The translations under genes were made by a program, and so were the position numbers. Below, piece by piece: positions 43,455 to 56,200 of a stretch of DNA of 64,000 nucleotides. The DNA is taken from positions 1,116,001 to 1,180,000 of the forward strand of contig JAGVRJ010000012.1 of the NCBI GenBank assembly GCA_019059635.1, in the 5' to 3' direction. The stretch's first letter is position 1; every line of letters starts with the position of its first letter. The DNA comes from Proales similis. Lineage: Eukaryota; Rotifera; Eurotatoria; Ploima; Proalidae. Under the pieces are notes generated by a model. That model ran no database searches and was not told the origin of the DNA. It was given only the letters and a program-made list of their open reading frames with translations.

Positions 43455-46044
43455 TCAACCGGTTACATGAATCTGGCGGAAGGTGATTGCGCCGATCGCG
43501 CCTCGTCCTTGACCGCACTTGACGTTAATCAGTTTTCGATGGTCGCAGATGCAGCCAACACTTACCTTGTCGTCGACTACGCTCACACTGTACTTTCGGG
43601 GTCCATTCTTGCGGTACTCGGGCATGTCAAAAGTGCCGTGCAGCACAAGCTTAAAGTCCTTAAGAACGCCATGGTTCTTTTCGCCAACCTAAAGCAGCAA
43701 TTCAAGTTTTTAAAGTGAGCTTGTGTGCGCCCAGATCTGCGGCTGGCCTACTCGATCATTGATTCTTATTTTCCACAGGCCGTCAGGCTTCTCGCCCCAA
43801 GTGTGAACGGACATGAAAGGCCAGTTGTTGAAGCCCTCTGTCTCCAAGTCGCCTGACCGCTCTGAGAGCAGCATCGTGTTGGTTCCTTTTTGGTCGATCG
43901 AAGCATTCAAAAACCGAATCAGTTTACTCTGCCTTCTGGCTTTACGAGCTTACCCATTGGAGATGTGAGATTGAGATGCAGATCGCCTCGTTTTGTATAG
44001 TCGATCGTCACGTAGAGCTGCACATGCTCCAAATAGTTTATGTGGTTGTTTGACTCGTCCTTGCAGCCAGCCGATGAGATGTCGATTTCGATTGGCGCGC
44101 CACTCTTCAGCTCACTAATGTCATTGAGGCGAGATGAATTAGACGGGCCAGAATGTCCGGTTCACAGGCTCGAATGAGTTACATTGGCTGAAAGTCGGTC
44201 GGAATGACTTCACAAATTCGCTTGGCCGGAACGGTCTGCCAGTTCTTGGCTGCTTTCACCAGTTCGAGCGCGTCCAGGAGGCCGAAGCCGAAGCGAGAGT
44301 TGACCTTGAAGCCGGCGCCGTTTGTCTTCCAGCCGGCGTTTTCAACCAGTGGCTCATACTGCGAAGTCCAGGCGACTAGATGCTGAACATCTCGCCAAGT
44401 CAAATCGCGACTTGAGTTCATTCACGAATTAGAGCGGCTCTTTGTGCAATTAAACTTGCGCTGCTTTTACTTGGCTTCCAGGAGCAGAGCGAAAATGCCT
44501 GCGGCAAGTGGCGCCGAAGCAGATGTGCCCGTATGGCCGTCAGTGCATTTGTCGTGCAAATCGGCTGTGATCTTTTCTCAAGACAGAGTTAGAGAGAACA
44601 GGAGACGTGCGTCGTCGCAAATACTTACAATCTTGTGATCAGAGTAGGCGCCGCTCGAGTAGGTGGTCGCCATAGTCGAGGCGCATTTCTCAGCGTACCA
44701 TGGTGCGAGCTGATGCTCGGACACTGAGCTGATCGAAATTGTGTAGATGCTTCCGGTGTAGCCGTCACAGTCGCAGTTGTCACCACGTCGGCCACCGTTT
44801 CCAGATGCCCACACGTAGATGACGCCCTTTCCGTCTCGACCCTTTTGAGAGTTGACAGAGACGAGCGGTTTTAGATTGAATCGGGTCGAGTCGATGAGCT
44901 CGATTTACCTCTTGAATGCCTTTGATGAAAGCCTCAGTGGCCAATGTTCCAGGTCCTTCCACTGTTCGGCCGTCATCATTTGGACCCCAGGACGACGAGT
45001 AGATATCGACATAGCGGTGATTGAATGCAATCGCCTGAGCCTCGACTCGATCGGTCACGTGGCCGTCGAGCATTCGAACGCCGCCGATCTTGCTGTTGAA
45101 CGCAATTCCCACGCCGCAGAAGCCGTTGTTGGCCACCATGGCGATCTCGCCTGCGCACCGGGTTCCGTGTCTGTTTGGTTTGTTGGTGAATTGAAATAAT
45201 CGCTCGAGCTGTCAACGACCACTTACTTGTTCTCGTTTGAAAAGTCATATCGAGGAGTGGGATCTTCATCGTCATCATTAAGATCGTAGCTGGCCTTGGG
45301 ATCCTGAACCAGACATGATAGAAAGTCATTTGGCAAGCTGGCCACTCGGTCGACTTACATAGTTCGGTCTGATGTCAGTGTTGTTCCATTCTAGGCCGTC
45401 GTCGAGAACCGAGACGACTATTCCTCTACCGGTGATGTTCATGGCCCAAACAGGGACCACTTTCAAATCCATTTCGAGCTCATGGTTTCGCTTGGCCGTC
45501 TTCAATCACAATCGAAGAGATGTTGGCCCGAGTGATGATGCGAACCGGCGAGATGAATGAGCTTACCAGGTACCACTGCTGCTTCCAGGCCGGATCGTCA
45601 TAGTTTACCGATCTGTAGGCATTCTCAACAGCTCTCTTGTCAAAAGGACTGTCGTCGACCAGGTCTCGCTTGGCTCTGCGCTTATGCATTTGCTGCTCGG
45701 CCCAGATGACTTTTTCATGATTCTGCAGACTCTCTGTGTGCTCGCTGGCCGCTCTTCTAGACCGGTGCGGAACTTTGGGATGCGTGAATAGGTAAATATC
45801 GTGAAATGGCCGAATCTAGCCAAACAGACGAGTTTGAGTTAAAAGCGCCTTGTGAAATGAAACAACAAAGCGAACTTACAGGGCCCTTGTTGATAAATCC
45901 GGTCTCGTAGGCAATCAGATCGGCCTCGAGCGGGTCTGCTACTTTGGCTGCCCATTCGTGGATGTACTCATTGTGCTCGTAGGCCTTGGACAGGCTCAAT
46001 AGAACAACAAGCCAAGCACAGATGCTTAGGAGTGGCTTATTCAT
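43455..46044 (-). CDS. PCSK1: Proprotein convertase, PC1/3-like (kexin-type subtilase)
   Basis: Secretory-pathway serine protease cutting prohormones at dibasic sites. Inferred exons (high to low): 46044-45880, 45815-45567, 45499-45359, 45303-45227, 45170-44909, 44841-44629, 44571-44471, 44410-44183, 44114-43954, 43885-43752, 43688-43455; 654 residues, introns 55-68 bp. Signal peptide ([17 protein letters not shown]), then a prodomain with an internal site (PHRSRR) and the activation site KRRAKR before DLVDD. Catalytic Asp171 (VLDDG), His212 (HGTRCAGE), oxyanion Asn313 (ASGNGG) and Ser386 (GTSASAP) are all present. Oxyanion Asn excludes PC2, which has Asp. [23 protein letters not shown] and [10 protein letters not shown] match PC1/3 better than furin. 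The P domain (about 450-600) has KRGDLHLNL. Only about 37 residues follow it: no Cys-rich furin repeat, no membrane segment, no long amphipathic tail. The last 48 bases of possible intron make the extreme C-terminus uncertain. Confidence 0.9.
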
Positions 46045-48742
46045 TTAGCTTATTGCGTTCAACGGTTGCGACTATTGATTTCAATTTGATTTGGCTTAGC
46101 TATGTGACGGTCTGTCTGTGTGTGTTGGGTCTGTTCGGTTCAGATTACGCCTCCTCTTTAAATTTTGATTTTTAGTGTCGCGTCGGCGTCGTCGCTTCTT
46201 GTCGTTCGACGACTCTAAAGGTTCTCCTTTCCTATCAGCGCGAATAAATTAATCGATGTTGGGACGAATCATCACGAACATGAGCCGCTCACTTACTGTC
46301 GATTGCGGGTCGGTCCTTGCTTCAAGTGTTGTCGACGAATAATTTTCTTATTTTTGTTCGCCTATGCAATCGTTGAATGCCAAGCGCTTGTCATTGTTTT
46401 CTTTGTTATCTAATCAGTCAGAAACAAAAAGAATCAGAAAAGATTCGATTAGAGCCTGAGACACAGACAAGATGTGAGTGGCGCAGCAAATGTCAACCTT
46501 GGCCGCCATTTGCTTCTGCACGTCTTACAAGCGCTCAACCACCTACTCTAACCGCGTCGGCACCCATCTCACCAGTTGCTCTGATTCGCCTTATATTCGC
46601 CTTAGCCTCTCGTATTTATACCGACTCTCTGCTTAATCCACACGTGTTTAAGGTGTTCAAAACCAAACGGATATTGTCTGTTCGGCCTAAGGATGCTATT
46701 TTTAAAGACTTAATATCTTACGGTTAGACCACAACAGGAAACGTGTGGCGCATGAGTCTATTTACGATTCTGGTCGGAATTCTGAAGAGGCGGCGAACGA
46801 AAGCAGTAGAAATGAAAAGAGGTGCTCTCGTTATTAGATCAAGAAGAAGCAAAATGTTTGCAATATTTGCGATCGCTCGCTGCTGTAGCGTCAAAGCGAA
46901 ATGAAAAAAAAAACGAATGGCGTAGGTCGATGAGCTGCTGAATGAATGAGTTTATCAACGTCGATTGGGCAAAGATCTTCATCCTTGCGAACACTAATAG
47001 GGCCTTTGATTAATGCCAGCATGCATCAGTGTGTTCAAGAGGGCGCCCTCGGGTTGCAAAAGGGATTTGCCTTAATGAGACGATTAGCAAATCACAACAA
47101 CAAATTGCGCCTTATTTCAATCATGAGAAATTTTATTAGAGCAAAATAATTGCTTCCCTAATTTCAAGTAGAGCCGATTTCTCTTCCTGCTGGTCTGGAG
47201 GCGGTCTGTCGATTGCAATTGCGATGACTCAAAAACAAGACCATTATGGTGATTGGCTGCAATTTCGAACCGGTTACGCACTTCTCCGGCTGCTAATGCC
47301 GGCGCCGATCAGCCAACGCCGAATGAACGGCCGACACCACCACTTCAGTCGAGCATCTTTTGATGAGTTGCCATTCGCATATGCGAGCCAAATGACATGG
47401 AAATTCGAGATTAAATAAATATATATGCTTTCCTGCTTTCAAAAAACTCAGACTGAATTATGAGAGATGCGTGTGTTTCGGTTCGGTTCATAGTGTGTGT
47501 GTGTGTGTGAGGAGGCGAGAAGGATCAGATGGCTCGAGTCACTTGGAGTCGCTTTGATAAGCGCGAGTGGCGCTCCTCTCAGCCGTTCTTTAATAATTCA
47601 GCAACGTATGAAAATTTCATATTCCACCTCATTCTAGCGCCCTGTGACTTGGCCAGAGAAGACGAAGGAAAGAGCGCAAAAGGGCTTTTCTCTCCACCAA
47701 TGCCTCACGAGCCCGTATTTAGATTAGAGGAAGAAAAAAAAAATTGACTAAACAGAGCGTGCGGAAAATTATTTATAAGATGACGAGAATGGTGCGCATG
47801 AGCCAGCTTCCGCAAGCCTCATTCATTTGCGTTCAAGCAATTCACGCAGAACAGCGGCTTCCGTGCGGCGGCCGACCGGGCTTATGTATCACGCTCGATC
47901 TGAATCACATCTCTGGTCGCCCACGTTCCAACCATCCAGCGCTCTTGCCTATCGCTCGGTTAAAGGCTTCGGGTGACGTAAGAAAGTACGCATCCTATCA
48001 ATTAAATCGCAAAGCTATTAGTTTAAGAAGAGAACCAGGCAAGCGTCTTGTTTGCTTCAACATGCTCTTAGCCAATGACATCATTATTCACGTCTCTCTT
48101 CTTCTTTTCTCTTCTAAATCGCTTGCAGACCTATTTGCCTAATGGTTTTGGCAATGACGCTCTCGCGGCAATTAAATTAAAGACGTTCAACGACAAGACA
48201 TTCGACACAGAGACAGAGAGAGAGAGGCCCAGGCAAAGGAGCGAAACCCGAAGGAAAATTGACACGTTCCCGTTGTATGCGGCTGTTCCTCGCCGGCCAT
48301 CGATGCCATTCAAGAAGCCTAATAGATTGCATTAATTGACATCCGATCGGCAGAATTGAATTTAGGAATCTGTACGAAATAGAATCTTCAAAACGCTGGC
48401 AGATTTGAAATGATTTCGGCCAATTGAAGCAAGAGGGAAAAAATGCGGAAAATGCAAAAAAGTTGAAATAAAATGAAAGCATCGGGAAAAGATCATGTCG
48501 CGTTAGTTCAGGCTCGTCCTCTCTCTTTCTCCTCATTTCTCTCATTTTTAATTGAATCATGAATTGCAAATGCAGGCAAAGGCCTTTACTGCTCATCGAC
48601 AAAAGCACACGCAAGTTGCAGAGAGAGAGAGAGAGAGAAAAGAAGTGAACTATTCGGAGAGCACGAGTCGGACATGAGCAGTTGAGTTGATTCAAACAAT
48701 AGAACGAATAAACAACAACAACAACAAATAGAAGAAGAGACA
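46045..48742. other. Intergenic between divergent convertase and WRN
   Basis: No gene recognised. Holds both promoters. Contains a TG run (about 47492-47508) and GA tracts at about 48206-48222 and 48621-48640, the latter about 100 bases before the WRN start codon. No RNA gene seen. Confidence 0.45.
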
Positions 48743-51700
48743 ATGCAGGCGGCAGACTTGGTCAATTTGTTGAGGAAAATTTCAGTCAAGTGCGATGCAT
48801 TGGAGAAATTGCTTGAAAAGGGCCGAGAGTATTCAGCAGAGACAAAATTAGAATACGAGACTGCATTGATAGAATGCGCGCGAACTCTCAATGGTCTCGA
48901 GCAAAAGCTGCTCGCTGATGAGGATGATGAAGAAAATTGCGCTGCTTCTGTTGCTGGCCATAATCAAGCGTCATGGCGCTCGTCGGAGGGAGTCGTTAAA
49001 ACGTCAAATTTGACATCAAGTCCGTGTGCGAGAAAAGCCGCAGCAACTTTGTCGTCGCCTGCGTCTAATCGCTGCGGATCGCATGTTAGCATTGACTCTG
49101 ACGACGAGCTGCTCAATTCATTTTTGGACAACTCTTCGTCGCCAAAGCAGGCAGCCACCAGCGCGAACGATAAGCAGAAGAGAGAGGAGAAGGCCAATTC
49201 GGTAGACGAGTCGGCAAACAAAGAGGCGGAAGCGCACAACATTGAGCACGATGAATACATCAGATTGCTGCGCAAATATTTCGGTCACACTAATTTCCGA
49301 CCGTAGGGTGAAACTGAACGCTCAAACAGATCGACAAATCTAACCGGCGAGGGCAAAGGCTGCAGCTGGAAATAATTAGAAATTTAATCGAGAAAAGAAA
49401 AGACCAGCTCGTGGTGATGGCAACTGGAAGAGGGAAATCGCTGTGCTATCAGTTTCCGGGAATGCACCTGTCGGGCGTCACTGTTGTAATCTCGCCGCTG
49501 ATCGCGCTCATGAGGGTAGAAAAATTAGTCGCTTTTTGTTTTGTTCGAGCCGAATGAACGATGATGCATTGGAATTTCAAGGACCAGGTCAATTCACTCA
49601 AGTAATTTTTGGCGACTGCTTCGATCTCTCGAGACAGCCATTCATCAAGCTCGTCAAGACTAATGGATGTGGAAGCGTGTCTGCTTGGCACAGCTCAAGA
49701 TGATAGAGAAGGAGCCGAGCGACGTCTGTTCGGGTAGATTGGGCTGCGCCCCGCTCTGGCCAATTATCTAATTCAAGCGATTTTCAATCTGCGCCTGTAG
49801 GGGACACTGTCGCTTTCTGTATCTCACGCCCGAATTCATTGAAATCTCAGCCAACATTCTCGACAGACTCAATCGCATTATTGGTAATTTGACGCGCGGC
49901 CAGAAATTTCAATTCCCTAAACAGTCCTCTTAATCCGCAGGCATTAATCTGATTGCGATCGACGAGTGCCATTGCATATCGCAGTGGGGCAACGACTTCA
50001 GGCCGTCTTACAGGAAAATTGGCGCAATGCTGCGAGAGAGTCTGCCAGACTCAATTCCGATTATGGCCCTCACAGCGACTGCCACTCAGGCCGTGCGCGA
50101 TGATGTCATTCAATCGCTTAATCTCAAAGAGCCGATTGTGACCATCACCTCGTTTGACAGGTTAATCAGGCCCGCTCTTGTCTGAGGCGCTCACTGACCG
50201 CTTTTTGCTGGCTCAGGCCCAATTTGTACTTTTCGGTGGGCCACAAGACCTCGCTGCGAAATGACTTGCTTAGTCAAATGCAGTTGAACGTCGATCCGAT
50301 TAGCAAACAGGGAACCTATTCGTTCCCTGGAGCGACCATAATCTACTGTCAGACGCGCAGGATAGTCGACGAGGTCAACGAGCTGTTGTGCAAAATGGGC
50401 ATAAAATCAGACAGATACCACGCGGGAATGACCATGGCCGAAAGAGAACGAGCACAGACCAGTTTCTTGAACGATTCAATTCAGGTCGGTAAAGAGACCT
50501 TTAAATCAGATCTGACCTTGACTGATGGCGTGTTTGGCTGACACAGGTGATGGTGGCCACCATTGCTTTCGGCATGGGAATAGATAAGCCCGGTAGGCTC
50601 TCGGTCATTATCGACGCTTTGTGTCGAATAAAAAAGCGAATCAAACCTTGAGACGTGAGAAAGATAATTCACTACGGACCGTCGCAAGACTTGGAGTCCT
50701 ATTGCCAAGAAGTGGGCCGTGCCGGCCGTGACGGATTACCATCGCACTGTCAAGTGCTCTATTCGGTCAGCGATTACCCGATTGTAGAGTAAGATGACTC
50801 GAGTCGATTCTTGACACGAATGCTGCAAGTTGACATTTACCAAGCTACTTCATTGGCCTACAGGAAAGCGGCGATTATCGCCTGTACAAGCGAGAGAAGT
50901 TCGAAAAAGTGAAAGCCTACTTGACAACCAAGAGCTGCCGGCGAAAGCTGATGCTCAGCCATTTCGGCGAGGAGTTGAGCGAGAGCGTAAAGTCGGACGT
51001 CAGCTGTTGTGACAACTGTACCCGGCGGAATTTAGGTGGAGCCGACCTCGTGGAACAAATCGATTTCACTGAACAGGCCCTATGGGTTCTTCGAACTATC
51101 GAACTTCTACAGGCCCGATTCGGAACTGCCATGCTCGTCTCTTTCTTGATTGGAAACGTAGGCACCATTTGCTGCTGTTCGGCATCAATTCAATTTGACT
51201 TGGGCGCTTAAGAAATCACAAAAGTTGACCGACAAGGTCTCTGCCGAGAATCTCAAGCACCGGCTGTTTGGCATCGGCAAGAAGTACAGCGAAGATGTCT
51301 GGAAGTATTTGAGTAAGATTGGCTGCCAATTGTAGAAAATGCGAATCTGTCGAAAATCGTCCCTCAAACAAGTCGAGAACATGCTCAACGAGGAGATGAT
51401 TAGAATGAAGAAGATCGAGAACGGCTTCGGCTTTAGACTTGAGGTCGCTGCCAGAGGCTTTGTCTTGATGGGCGATCTGATGAGTCCACCGTTCAAGCTC
51501 GATCGCACCCAGCAGCTCGACGACCTGCTCAAACCAAAAACTGTTCTCTCAATTGCGCCCCCCAAGGCTCAGCTTCAAAACACGTAACTCCAAGACACTT
51601 CAACTCTCTCCTCGACTTTGATTCGATGCATACTGCCCAAAGTATTCTGCCGCTCATCCCGGCCAGATGCGAAAACGTTCAAAGCAAAGAGTCTGCCCAG

Positions 51701-52943
51701 CCGTCGAAATTGAAAAGCAGCGACGAGCAGAAAAAAGAGGTGACAACCTGACAACCACGGTCTCTCTTTAGCCTAACGAAACTCTAACTCAAGTTGTTGT
51801 TAAGGCCGAATTGTTCAGACTGCTGTTGATCGTTCGAAATGAGATGGCCTTTGAAAGTGGAGTCTCTGCCCACAAAATATGCAACAACAAAATCCTGTCG
51901 GACCTGGTCGAGTTCAGGTAGGAAAGACAAGTGACGACGAGGGGCGAACATTGTCAAACTAAATGAGTCTTGCTTGATTAGGCCAAGTAACACCAAGAAC
52001 TTGGAGCTGATCGAAGACTTTCCGATCGCCAAGATCGAGTCGATCGGGCCCATGTTTGTGAGTCGAATAAAAGAATTCTGCTCCAAATTCGATTTGCAAA
52101 TGAATCGATTTCCAAACACAAACGCCTCTAAGGTTGGCTGCGACAAACAGGTGAGCTATCGCTTGTGCGCGAAATCTTAACCGCCTGGGACTAGTGAACC
52201 GCCACTAGGTCGACTCGAGATCAGCGCCGATCTTGGCGAGTTTAAGCGAACAAATGCGCCACACTTACGAGCAGTTCGAGCTGGAGGGCAAGACAGTAGA
52301 AGAAATCTGCTCGTCAAGAGGCTTGAGTGCCAGCTCAATATTCACGCACTTGTGTGAATTTGCCGAATTGGGCTTGCCGCTCAGCACACAAAGATTGGGC
52401 GTGGATAATCAACTCGTCGAACGAATCGAACAGGCAATCAGACGGCCGCCGATAAACTCAAGTTTGTGACTCATTGCAAATGACAAATGCGACCATCTCA
52501 AACAGCGAAACTGGCAAAGACATAGGCAACCTGGTGATGATCAAAGAAGCGCTGCCGGACATTGACTGGTCCCAGCTGAAGCTGGCCGTAAGCGTTCTGA
52601 AGCGAAAGTACGGACTAGATCGAGACTGCACCCAAGTAGGCTTTCTTTAGACGCGCGACTAGACCACCAGAGTGGCTCATGGTCAAAGATTAAGCTGGAA
52701 AACGACAAACAGCTGAAACAAGCAGTGCTCAGTGTGGAGTCGAACGAGAACAAGCCGCCAGTGAGCATGAAAGGCTCCTCTGGTTCGGGCGCAGAACGAG
52801 AGCTGCCTACCTGGTTAAAGCGGCTGCCTTCCAGTGATGAGATAAGGTTCCTGAATGCGACAAGCGGTGGCGAGGTGGCCAAAGGTGACGCTTGCAAACG
52901 TGACACAACCACCAAGACGAAAAAGAAGCCGAAAATATTTTGA
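48743..52943 (+). CDS. WRN: WRN-type RecQ DNA helicase without exonuclease domain
   Basis: 3'-5' helicase for replication-fork and recombination repair. Inferred exons: 48743-49302, 49359-49515, 49582-49601 (20 nt), 49659-49733, 49801-49883, 49941-50160, 50217-50484, 50547-50592, 50653-50788, 50869-51157, 51213-51312, 51373-51583, 51643-51739, 51805-51917, 51982-52150, 52209-52461, 52520-52635, 52689-52943; 1055 residues. Motif 0 [10 protein letters not shown] (about 179-189), Walker A ATGRGKS (K213), DECH box (306-309), [12 protein letters not shown], motif [11 protein letters not shown] and motif [13 protein letters not shown] Cys4 zinc site follows ([11 protein letters not shown] to CCDNC). 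Then RQC winged helix, HRDC (about 755-848) and the WRN-type C-terminal helical region ([14 protein letters not shown]), which places it with WRN rather than BLM. The first 180 residues are coiled-coil then acidic/Ser-rich, with no exonuclease motif. The last Lys-rich residues (KTKKKPK) may be a nuclear signal. AATAAA lies at 52975. Confidence 0.92.
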
Positions 52944-53285
52944 TTCAGTCCAGTCGGCTGAGAGCAATAACTGAATAAATCAAAGGGAATGAGCAGTGTG
53001 TTCACTTGAAATTTATTGGTTCATTGCTGACAAGTAAATTGGAGACAAGACCTAGAGTTAGAGATGGTCTCGCCTGGCTAAAATGTCTAGGCGGCGAAGA
53101 TCTCTGTACAAGTTTGGCTTTTGTGTTAAAAGAAAGTTAAATGCCTGAGAAAGTGTGGTTCGTGCTAAAAGAAGACAAGAGAAACAAAGAGCAGAGAGCG
53201 GATAGGGAAGAGTCGTCTGCCGGTCAACTTAGGTCTGTTCGGGTGTTGGTTGAGGCACGTTGTTGAGTCTGCTCTGGCTGAGAGT
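52944..53285. other. Convergent 3' UTRs of WRN and neuroglian
   Basis: A plus-strand AATAAA at 52975-52980 follows the WRN stop by 32 bases. A minus-strand AATAAA (TTTATT) at 53013-53018 serves neuroglian, giving it a 3' UTR of about 270 bases or more. Cleavage sites would fall almost back to back, leaving essentially no spacer. Confidence 0.55.
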
Positions 53286-56200
53286 TCAGACTGTGGTCGC
53301 GTTCTGATTCTGATTCTGGCTGTACTGAACCACATAGGTCTGAACGCGATCGCGGCCGTAGAGGCCAATGAACGAACCGTCCTCGTTAAATTTGCCGTTC
53401 TCGCCATTGCCGTACTCGGCCATGCTGTCGTCTTCGTCGTGGAACTGCTTCTCGTCGAAGAACATGTGAGAGGCGCCGGTGATTATTGGCGGATGCGGAG
53501 GCACGTCGCCCGGACTTGAAAGCCAGTCGATAAAGACAATTTGAAGATGATTCATTCGGCCAACTCACCCTTTCTGGTATTCCTCGAAGCCTTGACTTTC
53601 GGCCGCGGTCAACATCTGATTCTGGAAAGGCTCCTTCTCTTGGACTTCTCGGGTTAACAAACAAATACTGGTCTGTTCAGCTTGCTCTTCTACTTACTGG
53701 AATACTTGCCACCGCGCTCGCGTACCAGTACGCAGACGTTTATGAGTATGATGATGAGCAGGGCAATCGCAACCATCATTCCGATGAACCACGGCTCTGT
53801 GGCTACATTTCGTGCAGCTCGCGCTAGTTGGCAAACAAACAACGTTACAAAATAGCCCAAATGAAGAGGAGCGTTTAGGCACGAGCAACAAGGGCGGTCA
53901 ACAGAGCACATGCGTCAGAGTTCATGCGGGCACAATTGGCACCAAACAGGCAGGCAATTACAGTCAGATTCGATGACTTGCTCGGTGGCATTAGTCAGCG
54001 TGTTTAGCAGTGACAGCGTCTCGTTCATCGGATTTGCAAGCTTCCAACTCAGACTGATAACGAACTGAACTTGATGCTGCTCACTGACGCAAATTGGGTA
54101 AAGAGTGCTTATTCATCTCGGCCCGCCTCGGGCCACATAATCAATAAATCAAGAGCCGAATAGTTTAGAGGCTCGAACGCATTCGAGTCGGCATCATCCT
54201 TGCGCAATGCGCCTCTACCCTTGCATGGCGGCACCTCTCTCTCTCTCTCCCTCTCAGTCTCTCTCTGAGTCTCTCTCTCAGTCTGCTTGCCTATTGCGCC
54301 CGACATAATAACTCTGATAGCGTGCTGCGTGCGTTTGCAATAAATAACAAGAAGAATACACAACAAGCAGTTGCTAGATAAGCCATCTGCTGCTGCTGCT
54401 ATGCCGCTCACCTTTTCCAGCCGTTTTGATGATTTCCTCGTCAGATTCGGTTTCTAGGCTGCTCTCTGCCGTGCCCGTGGTGGCCACAAGTCTGACACTG
54501 TAGCTAGTGCCGCTGTCCAGACCTCCGACCGCAAAGAAATTGTCGGTGGTCAGCGACGTTCTCAGCCATGGGTCGGCAACCTCGTCGGCCTTTTTGTACT
54601 TGACGTAGAACAGACTGGCCGCGTTCATTTGATCCACGGTCGACCATGTGATGTTGAAACCATCCTCGTAAGTGATGACAACACGGAAGTTGGTCTTGGG
54701 CGGCTCTTGAACAAAAGCGAGTGAATAGACCGCGCAGAGATTGGAATTGGTTAGAGAGTCACGAGCTTACGTCTGGCCGAAGAGGTGGTCACTTCCACAA
54801 AGTTGGCGTCTTCTGATGCGCCCTTTGACGTTGTTGCCAACACAGTGAAGCGGTACTTCTGAGTCGGAAGTAGTCCGGTCACGATGCGACTTAGCTCGTA
54901 CCGGCTTCTGATCACAATCGGCGGCTGCACCAGACCCGGTGGCTCGGCGATGCTAATTGTCCGACAAATGATAATCGGCCGTTTGGAGGCGCGGACAAGG
55001 TCGATTTACTTTGAGATTTCCTGAAAGTGAATTTCGTAGCCAGTGATCACTCCGTTCGGCTCGTGCGGCTCTTCCCACGTGAGTCGCACCCCTGACGAGC
55101 CGTACGGGACTCCTTTCAAGTTGATCACAGGACCTGGCACTCCCTCCAGCGTGTACATGGTGATCTAGTTCGCGCACATTGAGCCAGTTCAAGGGCTTTT
55201 GGGCGGAGGAGAACATGACCAACCGGATTAGAGTAGTCGCCTTGGTATCTGCCGTTCAGGGCCGCGATTCTCAGCTGAATGGCCGAGTAGGGCGGCAGAT
55301 TGTAGATTATGGTCTTGCTCGCGTTGCCTTCTACTTTGTGTGTGATCATTTCCGCGTTGGTGTTTAGATTGCCGCCAGTTTTGAAAAACTCAATCTAACA
55401 AGCAAACGGTGGCCACGATCGTCCGCCAAGTGAGAGAATAACGAGGCCACTTACGATGAAGCCCTCGAGTCTGCCCTTCATTCCGGCGACCGGATCGCTG
55501 GCCTGCTCCGAGCTGATCGGATCCCAGGTGAACTCTGCGGTTCGCGCGTTTATGATTCGTTTGAGCTTGAAGTTTTGCGGTATCACGGCCGGGCCTTTTC
55601 AAACAGTAAACACTAAGATGAGGCGTTGCGAGCCGAGTGGAGTGATCACTCACGATCTTCGCCGCTGAAGCCTCTGTAGAGTTTGGCTATTTCGGAGGCT
55701 TCGCCGCTCACGCCGTCGCCGGCTTGCTGGTTGAACGCCTTCACGTAGAACTCGTATTCGGTGTAGGTGGGCGTGCCCTCAATCAGAACGTGGTCTTGAT
55801 CCGCCGGCACTTTGATGCGTGTCCATTCGTGTATGCGAGGAATGAACGGCTGGTCCGGCTTTCGCGCTTGCCTGTACTCAACCTGATACCAGAACAGTGG
55901 CGCGTTCCAGTCGATTTTGGGCATTTTCTATTTCAATCAACGGCCTTATTTAGGAGGAGAGAAGCAAAAGCGAAAAAGTGATCGCTCACATTCCAAGTGA
56001 TGATCAAATTGCTCGATTGATTGCCGAACGCGCGGACGCCGATCGGGTGCCTGGCGGGCCGACACGGGTTTGTGCTGCACTGGGCGGTAGTGATCTCGCT
56101 CGGGTCCGAGTGGCCCAAGCGATTTACCGCCTTGATTCTGAACGTGTAGTTGGCCCAACAGGACAAGTTGAACGTCAAATCGCTCTGGGTGCCGGGTATC

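Noticed and set aside
43455-43565. Search for a furin-type Cys-rich domain or membrane anchor after the convertase P domain
   Set aside because: The frame ends 37 residues later, an AATAAA follows, and no Cys-rich ORF occurs downstream on the minus strand.
51740-51771. A 32-bp intron in WRN between the exon ending QKKE and PNETLTQ
   Set aside because: A later acceptor at 51803-51804 gives a 65-bp intron in the same frame, starting directly with the HRDC sequence AELFRLLL. This is far more typical for the genome.
52466-52505. A 40-bp intron near the WRN C-terminus
   Set aside because: Using donor 52462 and acceptor ending 52519 gives 58 bp and aligns the Asn-Ser to Leu-Pro spacing with known WRN proteins.
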